DNA of 64,000 nucleotides from Hydrogenophaga sp. (lineage in GTDB: Bacteria > Pseudomonadota > Gammaproteobacteria > Burkholderiales > Burkholderiaceae_C): NCBI RefSeq assembly GCF_018780075.1, contig NZ_JADMKB010000003.1:1-64000 (forward strand). The letters run 5' to 3'. The first letter of the stretch is position 1. Every line of letters begins with the position of its first letter. Shown here in pieces: positions 41,342 to 50,284 of this stretch. A model generated the notes under the pieces. It was not told the origin of the DNA and did no database searches. It was given only the letters and a program-made list of their open reading frames with translations. A program made the position numbers and the translations under genes.

Positions 41342-41866
41342 ATGGACATCCTGGCACATGGCCTTTGGGTGGGCGTCGGTACCGTCTGGTTGCATCGTCA
41401 CCGGCGCCTGGACCGCCGCACCACGGCGTTGGCGGTTGGCTTGGCCGTGGTACCCGACCTTGCACAGTTGTTGCCTTTGGTCTACCTGGCGCTGTTCTCA
41501 CCCGACGGGTGGACGGTCTTGCTTGCCTACGCCAACGCACTCCCGGGATACGAGCCCGCGATGTCTCCAGTCGTCTCGGAACTGACCCATCACCTGCATT
41601 GTGTGATGCACAGCGCCTTGGTGGCGGGGGTGGTCACCATCATCTGCTGGATTTGGCTGAAGCGGTTCTGGATTCCCCTGTTGGGCTGGTGGTCGCACAT
41701 TCTGATCGACGTGTTCACCCACTCCGCAGACTTCTATCCGTCACCAGTTTTCTATCCGGTGACCTATTGGGGCTTTGATGGAATCGCCTGGAACACGCCG
41801 TGGTTCATGGTTGCCAACTACCTGACTATGTTGGTCGTTGCGGTGGCTGTCTGGCGCCATCGCTGA
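41342..41866 (+). CDS. Membrane-bound metal-dependent hydrolase-like protein (DUF457/YdjM-like)
   Basis: This 174-residue integral membrane protein has four helices and conserved polar clusters within them: HGLWVG near the start, THHLHCVMHS (about 85-94) and SHILIDVFTHS (about 120-130). These resemble inner-membrane YdjM/DUF457 proteins described as metal-dependent hydrolases. The ATG at 41342 was preferred to a TTG six bases upstream. Substrate unknown. It follows the ATPase remnant directly. Confidence 0.7.
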   Translation: MDILAHGLWVGVGTVWLHRHRRLDRRTTALAVGLAVVPDLAQLLPLVYLALFSPDGWTVLLAYANALPGYEPAMSPVVSELTHHLHCVMHSALVAGVVTIICWIWLKRFWIPLLGWWSHILIDVFTHSADFYPSPVFYPVTYWGFDGIAWNTPWFMVANYLTMLVVAVAVWRHR

Positions 41867-41988
41867 ACACGGCGATCAACCTCTACGGTCTCCTTGATCT
41901 CATTTCGCATCATGCTCTCCCCCGTCGATTTCGACTCTGTGCCTTTCCCACTCAAGCAGGCTGGCAGCAGCATCCATTGCGACAATCG

Positions 41989-42002
41989 TTGATCGAGATC
42001 AA
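41989..42002 (+). promoter_or_regulatory. FNR/ANR-type box before the cus operon
   Basis: TTGAT-CGAG-ATCAA is a perfect FNR/ANR-type palindrome. TATAAA follows six bases later (42008-42013) and could be a -10, which would place the box over the promoter, the position of a repressor. Confidence 0.5.
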
Positions 42003-42048
42003 AGGCTATAAAGCGTCACGAGTCCTTTACGTCCACCTAAAATTGTTT

Positions 42049-42405
42049 ATGCGCTTGCTTATCGCCATCCTGCTGTGCTTGACCATCCCGCTTCAGGGTT
42101 GGGCAGTGAGCGCGGGCGTGCAAGCGCCTTGCCCCATGGGCGACATGGTGGCGATGCAGGCCGAATCCGTCAGCGAAGAGATGGAGATGGCCGACCTCGG
42201 CGCCTGCTGCAATGACGCAGCGACCGCTGCGCTCACCGGCAAGCTCTGCAAAACCGGCCAGGAATGCCAAGCTCCCACCAGTTGGCTCGGAGCCCTCTCA
42301 CAACCCGTCATACAGGCCCAGCCGTCGAGCGCCCTGCTCGTGACCGTCACGCCAACGCCGCCACGCGGCTCTCCCGCCAGCGTCTGGCGTCCTCCCACCC
42401 TCTGA
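42049..42405 (+). CDS. CzcI-like small periplasmic protein before cusCBA
   Basis: This 118-residue exported protein has a signal peptide (MRLLIAILLCLTIPLQGWAV) and a Cys/Met-containing mature part (CPMGDM, LGACCND, CKTGQEC). It resembles the CzcI-like protein at 6623-6961 in its signal and Cys pattern but is otherwise different. CzcI genes stand before czcCBA in cobalt-zinc-cadmium loci; here one stands before a copper-type RND operon. Function unknown. Confidence 0.7.
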   Translation: MRLLIAILLCLTIPLQGWAVSAGVQAPCPMGDMVAMQAESVSEEMEMADLGACCNDAATAALTGKLCKTGQECQAPTSWLGALSQPVIQAQPSSALLVTVTPTPPRGSPASVWRPPTL

Positions 42406-42511
42406 CTCCGTTGATCTGATCTGCGCGCCGCTGCTGAGGCCTGCGCGCATTCCGTAACGTGTCTGTTCGCCTTCGGCGCGCAGCCTATGTTCGTCTTCAT
42501 GGAGCAGAAAT

Positions 42512-43891
42512 ATGCAAGCCCTTCCAACGGCCATGAGCCGACCCCCTAGGCCGGTGGTTAGCGCCGACGTGCCCACCCGCCTCTTCCACACCGCCGCCCT
42601 GCTGATCGCGCTCATGCTGGTTGTGCCGTTGCCAGGCTTGGCATCGGACATCGAGCCACTCGGTCTTGCGGCGGCCGTTCAGGCCGCGCTGGCGCGTTCG
42701 CAAGCCCTAAGCGCGCAGGATGCCGCAGCCCGTTCGGCACGCGAGGCCGCCGTGGCAGCCGGCGAGCGGCCCGACCCGGTGCTTCGCTTGTCGCTGGAAA
42801 ATTTGCCCATCGAAGGCGAAGACCGCTTCAGCACCACGCGTGATTTCATGACCAGCAAATCGGTGTCGCTGATGCAGTCGCTGCCCAGCCTGGCCAAGCG
42901 CCAAAGCCGCACGCAGCGTTTCGAAACCGAAGCCCACCTGGCGCTGGCCACGCGTGCCCAGCGTGCGGCCAGCGTGCAGCGCAACACCGCCCTGGCCTGG
43001 TTGGAGCGGCAGGCGCAGGAACAGCGTGTGACGCTGTTGCGTGCGCAACTGACCGAGAGCCGCCTGCAGGTCAAGGCCGCTGAAGCCTCGGTACGCAGCG
43101 GCCAACCCGATGCCGCGAGCACGCCGCCCTCAGACACGCTGAGCGCGCGCGATGCGGTCGCTCAGGTCCAGCAGGTTTTGCTGGGCGCCGAGGCCGAGCT
43201 GCAGAACTTCCGTCAGACCCTGTCCCGGTGGACCGGAACCCCCGCTGACCAACCGCTCGCTGCCGCGCCCGCAGGAACCCTGCAGGCACTGACGAACGCC
43301 GACATGGCAGTGCGCCAGCAACAGCACCCGGACCTGGCGGTGTTGCGCGCCAGCGAGAGCGCCGCCGAGGCCGACGCCGAGCTGGCGCGGCGGGAACGCG
43401 AACCCGACTGGAGCGTCGAGCTGATGTTCAGCCAGCGCCGCCCACGTTACGCCAACATGGTGTCGTTGGCCGTGTCGGTCCCGCTGACTTGGGACCGCGC
43501 ACAACGCCAGGACCGGGAAGTGGCCGCGCGCCTGGCGCGTGTCGATGAACTGCGCGCCGAGCGCGAAGAACGCGCCCGCGAAACGCTTGCCGAAACCCAG
43601 CGCTGGCAGGTGGCCTGGCGTGCCGGTTTGGCGCAGCTCGCGCTGCTCGACCGGGAACGCCTGCCGCTGGCCCGCCAGCGCGTTCAGCTGACGCTGGCTG
43701 CCTACCGGGGCGGCAGCGCCCGGCTGGCCGATGTGCTCGCCGAGCGGCGCGCGGCGCTGGCCCTGGAGATGGAGCGCATCGAACTTCAACTGTCCACCGC
43801 GCGTCTGTGGGCGCAACTCGAATACCTCATCCCCGGCAGCACGCCCCAGGTGGCCGCCGCTGTCGCCCCAACACTTGCTTCAGCGGACTGA
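42512..43891 (+). CDS. cusC: Outer-membrane channel of the Cus/Czc RND complex (TolC family)
   Basis: This 459-residue outer-membrane efflux protein has a signal region (about 25-45) and two OEP repeats with long Ala/Glu/Gln helices. It forms the exit duct of the tripartite pump with CusB and CusA. The start at 42512 follows GGAG. The gap to cusB is only four bases. It aligns in style with CzcC/CusC; the copper assignment comes from the CusA and CusF features downstream. Confidence 0.9.
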   Translation: MQALPTAMSRPPRPVVSADVPTRLFHTAALLIALMLVVPLPGLASDIEPLGLAAAVQAALARSQALSAQDAAARSAREAAVAAGERPDPVLRLSLENLPIEGEDRFSTTRDFMTSKSVSLMQSLPSLAKRQSRTQRFETEAHLALATRAQRAASVQRNTALAWLERQAQEQRVTLLRAQLTESRLQVKAAEASVRSGQPDAASTPPSDTLSARDAVAQVQQVLLGAEAELQNFRQTLSRWTGTPADQPLAAAPAGTLQALTNADMAVRQQQHPDLAVLRASESAAEADAELARREREPDWSVELMFSQRRPRYANMVSLAVSVPLTWDRAQRQDREVAARLARVDELRAEREERARETLAETQRWQVAWRAGLAQLALLDRERLPLARQRVQLTLAAYRGGSARLADVLAERRAALALEMERIELQLSTARLWAQLEYLIPGSTPQVAAAVAPTLASAD

Positions 43892-43895
43892 CACC

Positions 43896-45557
43896 ATGAA
43901 AAAAGCCTCTTTGATCGGCCTCACGGCCATTGCCGTCGCCACTTTGGCAGCAGTGGGCTACGGTGCCTGGACCGTCGGCATGAACGCGGGCATGTCCATG
44001 GCCTTGCCCCAGGGTGCTCCCACCGGCTCCGGTGCGGCCACTCCACCGACACAGGACCCCAGTGCATGGACCATCACGCAAGGGTTCGAAGCCACCGAGC
44101 GCCACATCCGTGACGGCCTGAAGGCCGGGGACGTGGACCCGATGACAAGGCTGAAGATCCTGAATTACCACGACCCCATGGTGCCGGGCAAGAACTTCGA
44201 TGCGCCGGGCAAATCGCCGTTCATGGACATGCTGCTGGTACCCCGCTACGCTGGCGGCAACGAAGCCGACACCAGTGGCGTCAGCGTGAGCGCACGCACG
44301 CAACAAAACCTCGGGCTACGCACGGTGGAAGTGACCGAAGGCTGGCTGGACAGCGCAGTGTCGGTGGCCGGCAACGTGGCCTGGAACGAGCGCGACCAGG
44401 TGCTGGTCAGCGCACGGTCGATGGGCTTTGTCGAGCGCCTGCATGTGCGCGCCACACAGGACCGCGTGGCTCTGGGCGCACCTCTGGCCGACATCTACGT
44501 GCCCAGCTGGGTGACGGCGCAAGAAGAATATCTGGCCGTGGCCCGCATGGCCGAGCAAGACCAGCAGTTGGCGTCCCTGCTCGACGCCGCCGCGCAGCGC
44601 ATGCGCCAGGCGGGCATGAGCCCGGCGCAAATTCAGCGTGTGGTGCGCAGCGGCAGCCCGCAACCCCGCTTCACGCTGAGCGCGCCCCTCGGTGGCGTCG
44701 TCACCGAGCTGATGGTGAGCGAAGGCGCGACCGTGATGCCGGGCATGGCCTTGCTGCGGCTGCAGGGCACAAGCACCGTGTGGGCCGAAGGCCAGGTTCC
44801 CGAGAGCCAGGCCGCCCAGCTCCAGCCCGGCACGCAAGTCAGCGCCACCAGTCCGGCCGCGCCGGGCCAGACCTTCACCGGCCGCCTGCAGGCGCTGCTG
44901 CCCTCGGTGGACCCGACCACGCGCACGATCAAGGCGCGGCTCGAACTCGCCAACCCCCAGGGTCGGTTGGTTCCGGGCATGTTTGTGCAGTTGCGCTTCA
45001 CCAACCCGAGCGCCAATAAGGTGCTGCTGCTGCCGAGCGACGCGGTGATCCACACCGGCCAGCGCAGCGTGGTGATGCTGGCCGAAGGCAATGGCCGGTT
45101 CTCCCCGGTCGAAGTGCGAACCGGTCGCGAGGCGGGCGACATAACCGAAATTCTGCAAGGTCTGCAGGTGGGGCAAAGGGTGGTGCGTTCGGGCCAGTTC
45201 CTGATCGACTCCGAGGCCAGCCTCAACGGCTTGCTGGCGCGGCTCAGTCCGGCGCCAGTGGCTGTGATGGACAAGCCCGCTGCGATGCCGGAGAAGCCAG
45301 GCGCCATGCCGCCGACAACGCACCAGACACCTGCCGAGGTGAAGGCGGTGGATGGCGACACCGTGACCTTGCAACACCCAGCCATACCTGCACTCAAATG
45401 GCCGGCCATGACCATGGATTTCCAGTTGCCACCGGCCGACCAGCGGCCCAAGGAGCTGTCTGCGGGCCTTGCGGTGCGCATTGAGTTCGAGATGCGCGAT
45501 GGCGACATCCCTCAGATCACGCGAATCCAACCCGCAGCCACGGGAGCGAAGCAATGA
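43896..45557 (+). CDS. cusB: RND periplasmic adaptor CusB with C-terminal CusF domain
   Basis: This 553-residue membrane-fusion protein links CusA to CusC. It has an N-terminal anchor (6-28), a YHS-like metal segment (about 80-115), barrel-sandwich and alpha-hairpin domains, and a C-terminal CusF domain with all copper ligands: H494, W502, M505 and M507 ([14 protein letters not shown]). Fusing the metallochaperone to the adaptor fixes one CusF per CusB. The gene overlaps cusA by four bases. Confidence 0.94.
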   Translation: MKKASLIGLTAIAVATLAAVGYGAWTVGMNAGMSMALPQGAPTGSGAATPPTQDPSAWTITQGFEATERHIRDGLKAGDVDPMTRLKILNYHDPMVPGKNFDAPGKSPFMDMLLVPRYAGGNEADTSGVSVSARTQQNLGLRTVEVTEGWLDSAVSVAGNVAWNERDQVLVSARSMGFVERLHVRATQDRVALGAPLADIYVPSWVTAQEEYLAVARMAEQDQQLASLLDAAAQRMRQAGMSPAQIQRVVRSGSPQPRFTLSAPLGGVVTELMVSEGATVMPGMALLRLQGTSTVWAEGQVPESQAAQLQPGTQVSATSPAAPGQTFTGRLQALLPSVDPTTRTIKARLELANPQGRLVPGMFVQLRFTNPSANKVLLLPSDAVIHTGQRSVVMLAEGNGRFSPVEVRTGREAGDITEILQGLQVGQRVVRSGQFLIDSEASLNGLLARLSPAPVAVMDKPAAMPEKPGAMPPTTHQTPAEVKAVDGDTVTLQHPAIPALKWPAMTMDFQLPPADQRPKELSAGLAVRIEFEMRDGDIPQITRIQPAATGAKQ

Positions 45558-48500
45558 TCGCGCGCCTGATCCACTGGAGCATCGCCAACCGCTTCCTGGT
45601 TTTGATGGCCACGGTGATGATCACCGCCTGGGGCGTGGTTTCGATGTTGCGCACGCCGCTGGACGCACTGCCGGACCTGTCGGACACGCAGGTCATCATC
45701 CGCACCAGCTGGCCCGGACAGGCGCCGCAGATCGTGGAAAACCAGGTCACCTACCCGCTGACCACCACCATGCTCTCGGTGCCCGGCGCCAAAGCCGTGC
45801 GCGGGTTCTCCATGTTTGGCGACAGCTTTGTCTACGTGTTGTTCGACGATGGCGTGGACCTGTACTGGGCGCGCTCGCGGGTGCTCGAATACCTGAACCA
45901 GGTGCAGTCCCGCCTGCCGGCGACGGCGAAGTCATCGCTCGGCCCCGACGCCACGGGCGTGGGCTGGATCTACCAGTACGCGCTGATCGACCGCACCGGG
46001 CGGCAGGACCTGGCCCAACTGCGCTCGCTGCAGGACTGGTTCCTGCGCTTCGAGCTCAAGACGGTGCCCGACGTGGCCGAGGTCGCCAGCATCGGCGGCA
46101 TGGTGCGCCAGCACCAGATCGTGCTCGACCCCGAAAAGCTCGCGGCCTACGGCATCACGCAGCAGATGGTGAGCGAGGCCGTGGCGCGCGGCAACCAGGA
46201 GGCCGGTGGTTCGGTGCTGGAGCTTGGTGAGGCCGAATACGCGGTGCGCGCCAATGGTTATCTCAAGTCGCTGGACGACTTTCGCGCTCTGCCCCTGAAG
46301 ACCACCGACGCCGGTGTGTCGGTGCGGCTGGGCGACGTGGCACGCGTGCAGATCGGGCCCGAGATGCGGCGCGGCATCGGTGAACTCAACGGCGAGGGCG
46401 AAGCGGTCGGCGGGGTGGTGATCATGCGTTCGGGCAAGAACGCCTTGCAGACCATTGAAGCCGTCAAGGCCAGGCTGGCGGAGCTGCAGCGCGGCCTGCC
46501 CGAGGGGGTGGAGATCGTGCCGGTGTACGACCGCTCCGGTCTGATTCAGCGCGCGGCCAACAACCTCGGCGTCAAGCTGCTGGAAGAGTTTGGTGTGGTC
46601 GCCCTGGTGTGCGCGCTGTTCCTGTTTCACCTGCGCAGCGCCCTGGTGGCCATCGTCTCGCTGCCGCTGGGCATTCTGGTGGCCTTCATCGTGATGCAGC
46701 AGCAGGGCGTGAACGCCAACATCATGTCGCTCGGCGGTATCGCCATCGCGATTGGCGCAATGGTGGACGCGGCGGTGGTGATGATCGAAAACGCGCACAA
46801 GCACCTGGAGCGCTGGGCGCACCAACACCCGGGCGAGGTGCTCTCGGGTGAGCCGCGCTGGCGCGTGATCGGCAACGCTGCGGCGGAGGTCGGACCTGCG
46901 CTGTTCTTCTCGCTGCTGATCATCACCCTGAGCTTCATCCCGGTGTTCACGCTGCAGGCGCAGGAAGGGCGTCTGTTCGCGCCGCTGGCCTACACCAAGA
47001 CCTACGCCATGGCCGCCGCCGCCGGTCTGTCGGTCACGCTGATCCCGGTGCTGATGGGTTACCTTGTTCGCGGGCGCATTCCCGAAGAAACCGCCAACCC
47101 GCTCAACCGTGGCCTGATCGCGCTGTACCAGCCGATGCTGAACGCCGTGCTCAAAGGCCCCAAGTTCACACTGGTGGTGGCTGCGCTGCTGCTGGGAGTG
47201 AGCCTCTGGCCGCTGAAGCACATCGGCGCTGAGTTCATGCCACCGATGGACGAGGGCGATCTGCTCTACATGCCGACCGCGCTGCCTGGTCTGTCTGCAG
47301 CCAAGGCCACCGAACTGCTGCAGCTGACCGACCGGCTGATCAAGACCGTGCCCGAGGTGCACAGCGTGTACGGCAAGGCCGGACGCGCCGACAGCGCCAC
47401 CGACCCGGCGCCGCTGGAGATGTTCGAGACCACCATCCAGTTCAAGCCGCGCGAGCAATGGCGCGCGGGCATGACGCCAGACAAACTGGTGGACGAACTC
47501 GACCGCACGGTGCGTGTGCCCGGACTGGCCAATATCTGGGTGCCGCCGATCCGCAACCGCATCGACATGCTCGCCACCGGCATCAAAAGCCCGGTGGGTG
47601 TGAAGGTGGCCGGCGCCGACCTGGCCACCATCAACCGCCTCACGCAGCAGATTGAAACGGTGGTCAAGAGCGTGCCCGGTGTCACCAGCGCGCTGGCCGA
47701 GCGCCTGAGCGGTGGGCGCTACATCGACGTCGACATCCGCCGCGACGAGGCGGCGCGTTACGGCCTGAACATCGCCGACGTGCAGGACGTGGTCTCGGGC
47801 GCGGTGGGCGGCATGAACATCGGCGAGACCGTGGACGGGCTGCAGCGCTATCCGATCAACCTGCGTTACCCGCGCGACGCGCGCGACTCGCTCGCCGCCC
47901 TGCGCGAACTGCCCATCGTCACTCCGCGTGGCCAGCGCCTCGTGCTGGCCGATGTGGCGCGCCTGAGCATCGCCGACGGTCCGCCCATGCTGCGCAGCGA
48001 AAACGCGCGACTGGCTGGCTTTGTCTATGTGGACATTCGCGACCGCGACCTGCGCGGCGCCGTGCTGGACATGCAAAATGCCGTCACCGAAAAGGTGGTG
48101 CTGCCCGCCGGCTATTCGGTGTCGTGGTCGGGCCAGTTCGAGTTTCTGGAGCGCGCCAGCGCGCAGCTCAAGCTGGTGGTGCCGTTCACGCTGCTGGTGA
48201 TCTTCCTGCTGCTGTACCTGACCTTTCGCCGCCTTGACGAAGCCCTGCTCATCATGGCCACGCTGCCCTTTGCCCTCATCGGTGGCATCTGGTTGCTCTG
48301 GGCGTTGGGGCACAACCTGTCGGTGGCCAGTGTGGTCGGCTTCATCGCGCTGGCTGGTGTGGCGGCCGAGTTCGGTGTGATCATGCTGCTGTACCTGAAG
48401 CAGGCCTGGGCCGCGCGGCTGGCCCAGGGGCTGGACACCGACATCGACCTGCTCGACGCGATCCGCGAAGGCGCGGTATTGCGCGTGCGGCCCAAAGCGA

Positions 48501-48676
48501 TGACGGTGGCTGTGATCGTGGCCGGTCTGCTGCCCTTGTTCTGGGGCGCGGGGGCGGGCAGCGAGGTGATGCAGCGCATCGCAGCGCCCATGGTCGGCGG
48601 GATGCTCAGTGCACCACTGCTGTCAATGCTGGTGGTGCCGGTGATTTATCGGCTGATGCGTAAGCCAAAGCGCTGA
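45554..48676 (+). CDS. cusA: Cu+/Ag+ RND efflux transporter CusA
   Basis: This 1040-residue inner-membrane proton-driven pump exports Cu(I)/Ag(I) from periplasm and cytosol. The HME-RND signature [13 protein letters not shown] carries D405. The copper-binding methionine triad of E. coli CusA is found at identical numbers: M573 ([10 protein letters not shown]), M623 (LEMFETT) and M672 (NRIDMLATG). Twelve helices are expected and no truncation is seen. This identifies the exporter as copper/silver-type rather than CzcA-type. It ends before a strong hairpin. Confidence 0.97.
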   Translation: MIARLIHWSIANRFLVLMATVMITAWGVVSMLRTPLDALPDLSDTQVIIRTSWPGQAPQIVENQVTYPLTTTMLSVPGAKAVRGFSMFGDSFVYVLFDDGVDLYWARSRVLEYLNQVQSRLPATAKSSLGPDATGVGWIYQYALIDRTGRQDLAQLRSLQDWFLRFELKTVPDVAEVASIGGMVRQHQIVLDPEKLAAYGITQQMVSEAVARGNQEAGGSVLELGEAEYAVRANGYLKSLDDFRALPLKTTDAGVSVRLGDVARVQIGPEMRRGIGELNGEGEAVGGVVIMRSGKNALQTIEAVKARLAELQRGLPEGVEIVPVYDRSGLIQRAANNLGVKLLEEFGVVALVCALFLFHLRSALVAIVSLPLGILVAFIVMQQQGVNANIMSLGGIAIAIGAMVDAAVVMIENAHKHLERWAHQHPGEVLSGEPRWRVIGNAAAEVGPALFFSLLIITLSFIPVFTLQAQEGRLFAPLAYTKTYAMAAAAGLSVTLIPVLMGYLVRGRIPEETANPLNRGLIALYQPMLNAVLKGPKFTLVVAALLLGVSLWPLKHIGAEFMPPMDEGDLLYMPTALPGLSAAKATELLQLTDRLIKTVPEVHSVYGKAGRADSATDPAPLEMFETTIQFKPREQWRAGMTPDKLVDELDRTVRVPGLANIWVPPIRNRIDMLATGIKSPVGVKVAGADLATINRLTQQIETVVKSVPGVTSALAERLSGGRYIDVDIRRDEAARYGLNIADVQDVVSGAVGGMNIGETVDGLQRYPINLRYPRDARDSLAALRELPIVTPRGQRLVLADVARLSIADGPPMLRSENARLAGFVYVDIRDRDLRGAVLDMQNAVTEKVVLPAGYSVSWSGQFEFLERASAQLKLVVPFTLLVIFLLLYLTFRRLDEALLIMATLPFALIGGIWLLWALGHNLSVASVVGFIALAGVAAEFGVIMLLYLKQAWAARLAQGLDTDIDLLDAIREGAVLRVRPKAMTVAVIVAGLLPLFWGAGAGSEVMQRIAAPMVGGMLSAPLLSMLVVPVIYRLMRKPKR

Positions 48677-48716
48677 GGCTGTCCCCGGATTGTTGACATC
48701 ACTTCCAACTGGTCCA

Positions 48717-48755
48717 AAGGTGCAGCCATCTTCAGTCTGTTGATGGCTGCACCTT
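48717..48755. terminator. Bidirectional 14-bp hairpin between cusA and copK
   Basis: The arms 48717-48730 and 48742-48755 (AAGGTGCAGCCATC and its complement) pair perfectly with an 11-base loop between two convergent genes. There is no long U-tract, but the position and stem strength fit a shared terminator. Confidence 0.75.
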
Positions 48756-48770
48756 CACACGAGAAACAAA

Positions 48771-49055
48771 TCAGTTGTTGTGACCTTTGCGCGCCAGAAT
48801 ATCAAGACGCGCAACTTCATTGCCCATCGTGGCGATTTTCTGGCCATCCGCAGATTGCACCATCTCCCCCTTCACAAGATGTGCGGTGCGTCCGAATTTG
48901 TCGGCCTTGGCCATCCGACCGTCTTGGAACACGTAGAGCGTCTCGCCATTCACCAGCGAGATCGTCTGCTTGGCCTCAGTTTGGGCCGCATCCATGGCAA
49001 AAGCCGGGATGGCAGCGGAGAAGGACAGAATGAGGATGTTCAGTTTACGGATCAT
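48771..49055 (-). CDS. copK: CopK-family periplasmic copper-binding protein
   Basis: This is a 94-residue exported protein (signal peptide 1-20) of the CopK family, recognised by GETLYVFQDGRMAKADKFGR and GNEVARLDILARKGH. Cupriavidus CopK binds Cu(I) through several Met residues. Here only a few remain in the mature chain (in DGRM, GEM and ATM), so the site must differ. AGGAG precedes the ATG at 49055. It is convergent to cusA and has a CopR box about 110 bp upstream. Confidence 0.85.
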   Translation of the reverse strand: MIRKLNILILSFSAAIPAFAMDAAQTEAKQTISLVNGETLYVFQDGRMAKADKFGRTAHLVKGEMVQSADGQKIATMGNEVARLDILARKGHNN

Positions 49056-49166
49056 GGTTGCTCCTGAGTTAGAAAGCGAAAATTCACGTTGATCGGATGA
49101 GTCAACGAGGTACACAGTACGCTTTGAATCTAGCTAGGGGCGAGTGACAACAAGCTTTCCGATCCA

Positions 49167-49180
49167 TGACGATTTGGTCA
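49167..49180. promoter_or_regulatory. CopR box between copK and the structured plus-strand region
   Basis: TGAC-GATTTG-GTCA matches the box at 31071. A second TGTCATC half-site follows within ten bases. It can act on copK and on the plus-strand TTGACG promoter-like element. Confidence 0.6.
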
Positions 49181-49229
49181 TCTGAATGTCATCTCGGTCT
49201 TGACGAATGTGTAGCTCACCAGTTTTTAA

Positions 49230-49418
49230 GTATGTGCAGCCTGTGCCAGAGACAGGTCATGGCGACGCTCAATCCCCGGGAGTGCGCCCCACAATAAGGG
49301 GGCCTGTGAAATACACTTGCGTCGGGATTTTCAGGTCCCCCCGCCTCTCCTCCCTGAGCGGGCCGGTTGACGCCGGTTATCCAGCCCGGTGGTCATGTGA
49401 TCACCGGGTATTTTTTGT
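49230..49418 (+). ncRNA. Candidate small RNA or attenuated leader
   Basis: A TTGACG (49200-49205) with a T-rich -10 region about 17-18 bp later is followed by a GC-rich stretch with CCCGC...GCGGG and CCGG...CCGG stems, ending in a 10- to 11-bp hairpin (49385-49408) and TATTTTTTGTTTT. The unit could be a separate RNA or the attenuator of the HTH-like gene. No family was recognised. Confidence 0.4.
49385..49414 (+). terminator. Rho-independent terminator
   Basis: Stem 49385-49395 with 49398-49408 (CCCGGTG/CACCGGG core, one G-U) is followed by TATTTTTTG. It lies about 130 bp before the next gene. Confidence 0.8.
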
Positions 49419-49547
49419 TTTCGGATTTGACCTGAAGGTGCTCAATCGGGTTGATTGATGCGCATGCACAACAGATTCTTTCTCCCTGTGCAAGGCGGTT
49501 TCTCCAGGAGAAACAGGCCGCAATAAACACCTGATCCATCGATAGAG

Positions 49548-50198
49548 TTGCGCATCATCACTGCTGACAGCCGAGATGCCACTGCCACCACAGAGGGCAA
49601 ACCGTCGGCCACTTCGCTCAACTTGTTTACGAATCAACATCGCATGATCACAGGAACTCAGAAAGCCACCGTCATTCGAGCTGTCATTGATGGTTCGTCA
49701 CTCTCAGAGGCCGCTCGAAAGGCAGGCATCAAATCCGCCCAGGCGAACACGGCCTTGAAAGGCTTCTGTCGGCGATTCCGGCTCCCCAGCGAAGTCGCAG
49801 ACGTTCGAGCAGAACCGGCAAGGTATCTTGATGTGCTGAAGGCTTTCGAGGCCAGTCCAGAGATTGCCCTCGGTCGAGACCTTAGCGAACGGCTGACAAT
49901 GTTGCTGCAAGTGAAAACACCGCAAGAAGTGACACCGAAATACGTCTCCAACATTGAGGCTTCTCAACTTCTAGCATGTGGGCTCACTCCCATCAATGTG
50001 CACATGATCGAGACGTGGCTGGCCAGCCATGGTCATGGTCTAAAGAAGGCTGTGCCGAAGGGCAACAAAGAAATCGAGGAGGCCAAGAGGTGTATCTCGT
50101 GGCTGCATGTGCATGGTTTTGACGTGACGGCTCCCCGTGCCCAGCTCGAACACCTTTTGTCTCAGCTGAGCCCAGTGCCCGTGGGCTCCATCACCTGA
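49548..50198 (+). CDS. Hypothetical protein with a TrfB/KorA-like HTH segment
   Basis: This 216-residue protein (184 from the ATG at 49644; the longer frame starts with TTG) has a segment VIDGSSLSEAARKAGIKSAQ followed by FCRRFRLP that resembles the helix-turn-helix of TrfB/KorA-type plasmid repressors. The C-terminal half (about 120-216) has no known domain. It is the only plus-strand gene between the copper cargo and the replication block and lies below a structured, terminator-bearing region. It may be an ICE repressor, which is inference from the HTH. Confidence 0.65.
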   Translation: MRIITADSRDATATTEGKPSATSLNLFTNQHRMITGTQKATVIRAVIDGSSLSEAARKAGIKSAQANTALKGFCRRFRLPSEVADVRAEPARYLDVLKAFEASPEIALGRDLSERLTMLLQVKTPQEVTPKYVSNIEASQLLACGLTPINVHMIETWLASHGHGLKKAVPKGNKEIEEAKRCISWLHVHGFDVTAPRAQLEHLLSQLSPVPVGSIT

Positions 50199-50284
50199 CA
50201 CCCGACACTCGCACTTCAAAATGCTCGCCTGGTGGTTCACAGTAGGCTCCATACGTTTGTGGTGATCACCGCGCACCTGCAGTC

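Larger units (their letters stand above)
49056..49547. other. Non-coding region between copK and the HTH-like gene
   Basis: This 492-bp stretch holds the copK promoter side (49056-49200), a CopR box, a plus-strand TTGACG at 49200-49205, several GC-rich inverted repeats and a terminator-like hairpin at 49385-49414. A further hairpin (GTTTCTCC with GGAGAAAC, about 49498-49514) follows. Short reading frames here look non-coding. Confidence 0.6.

Noticed and set aside
45932-48313. Minus-strand frame of 793 codons opposite cusA
   Set aside because: High-GC shadow with implausible composition (many Gln, His and Arg); cusA is certain.
45554-48676. Initial reading of the RND pump as CzcA (Zn/Cd/Co)
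   Set aside because: The CusA signature, D405 and the methionines at 573, 623 and 672 fit Cu/Ag export; the CzcI-like gene upstream is not decisive.
49207-49458. 83-codon frame in the region after copK
   Set aside because: It crosses strong hairpins and a terminator and has no ribosome-binding site.
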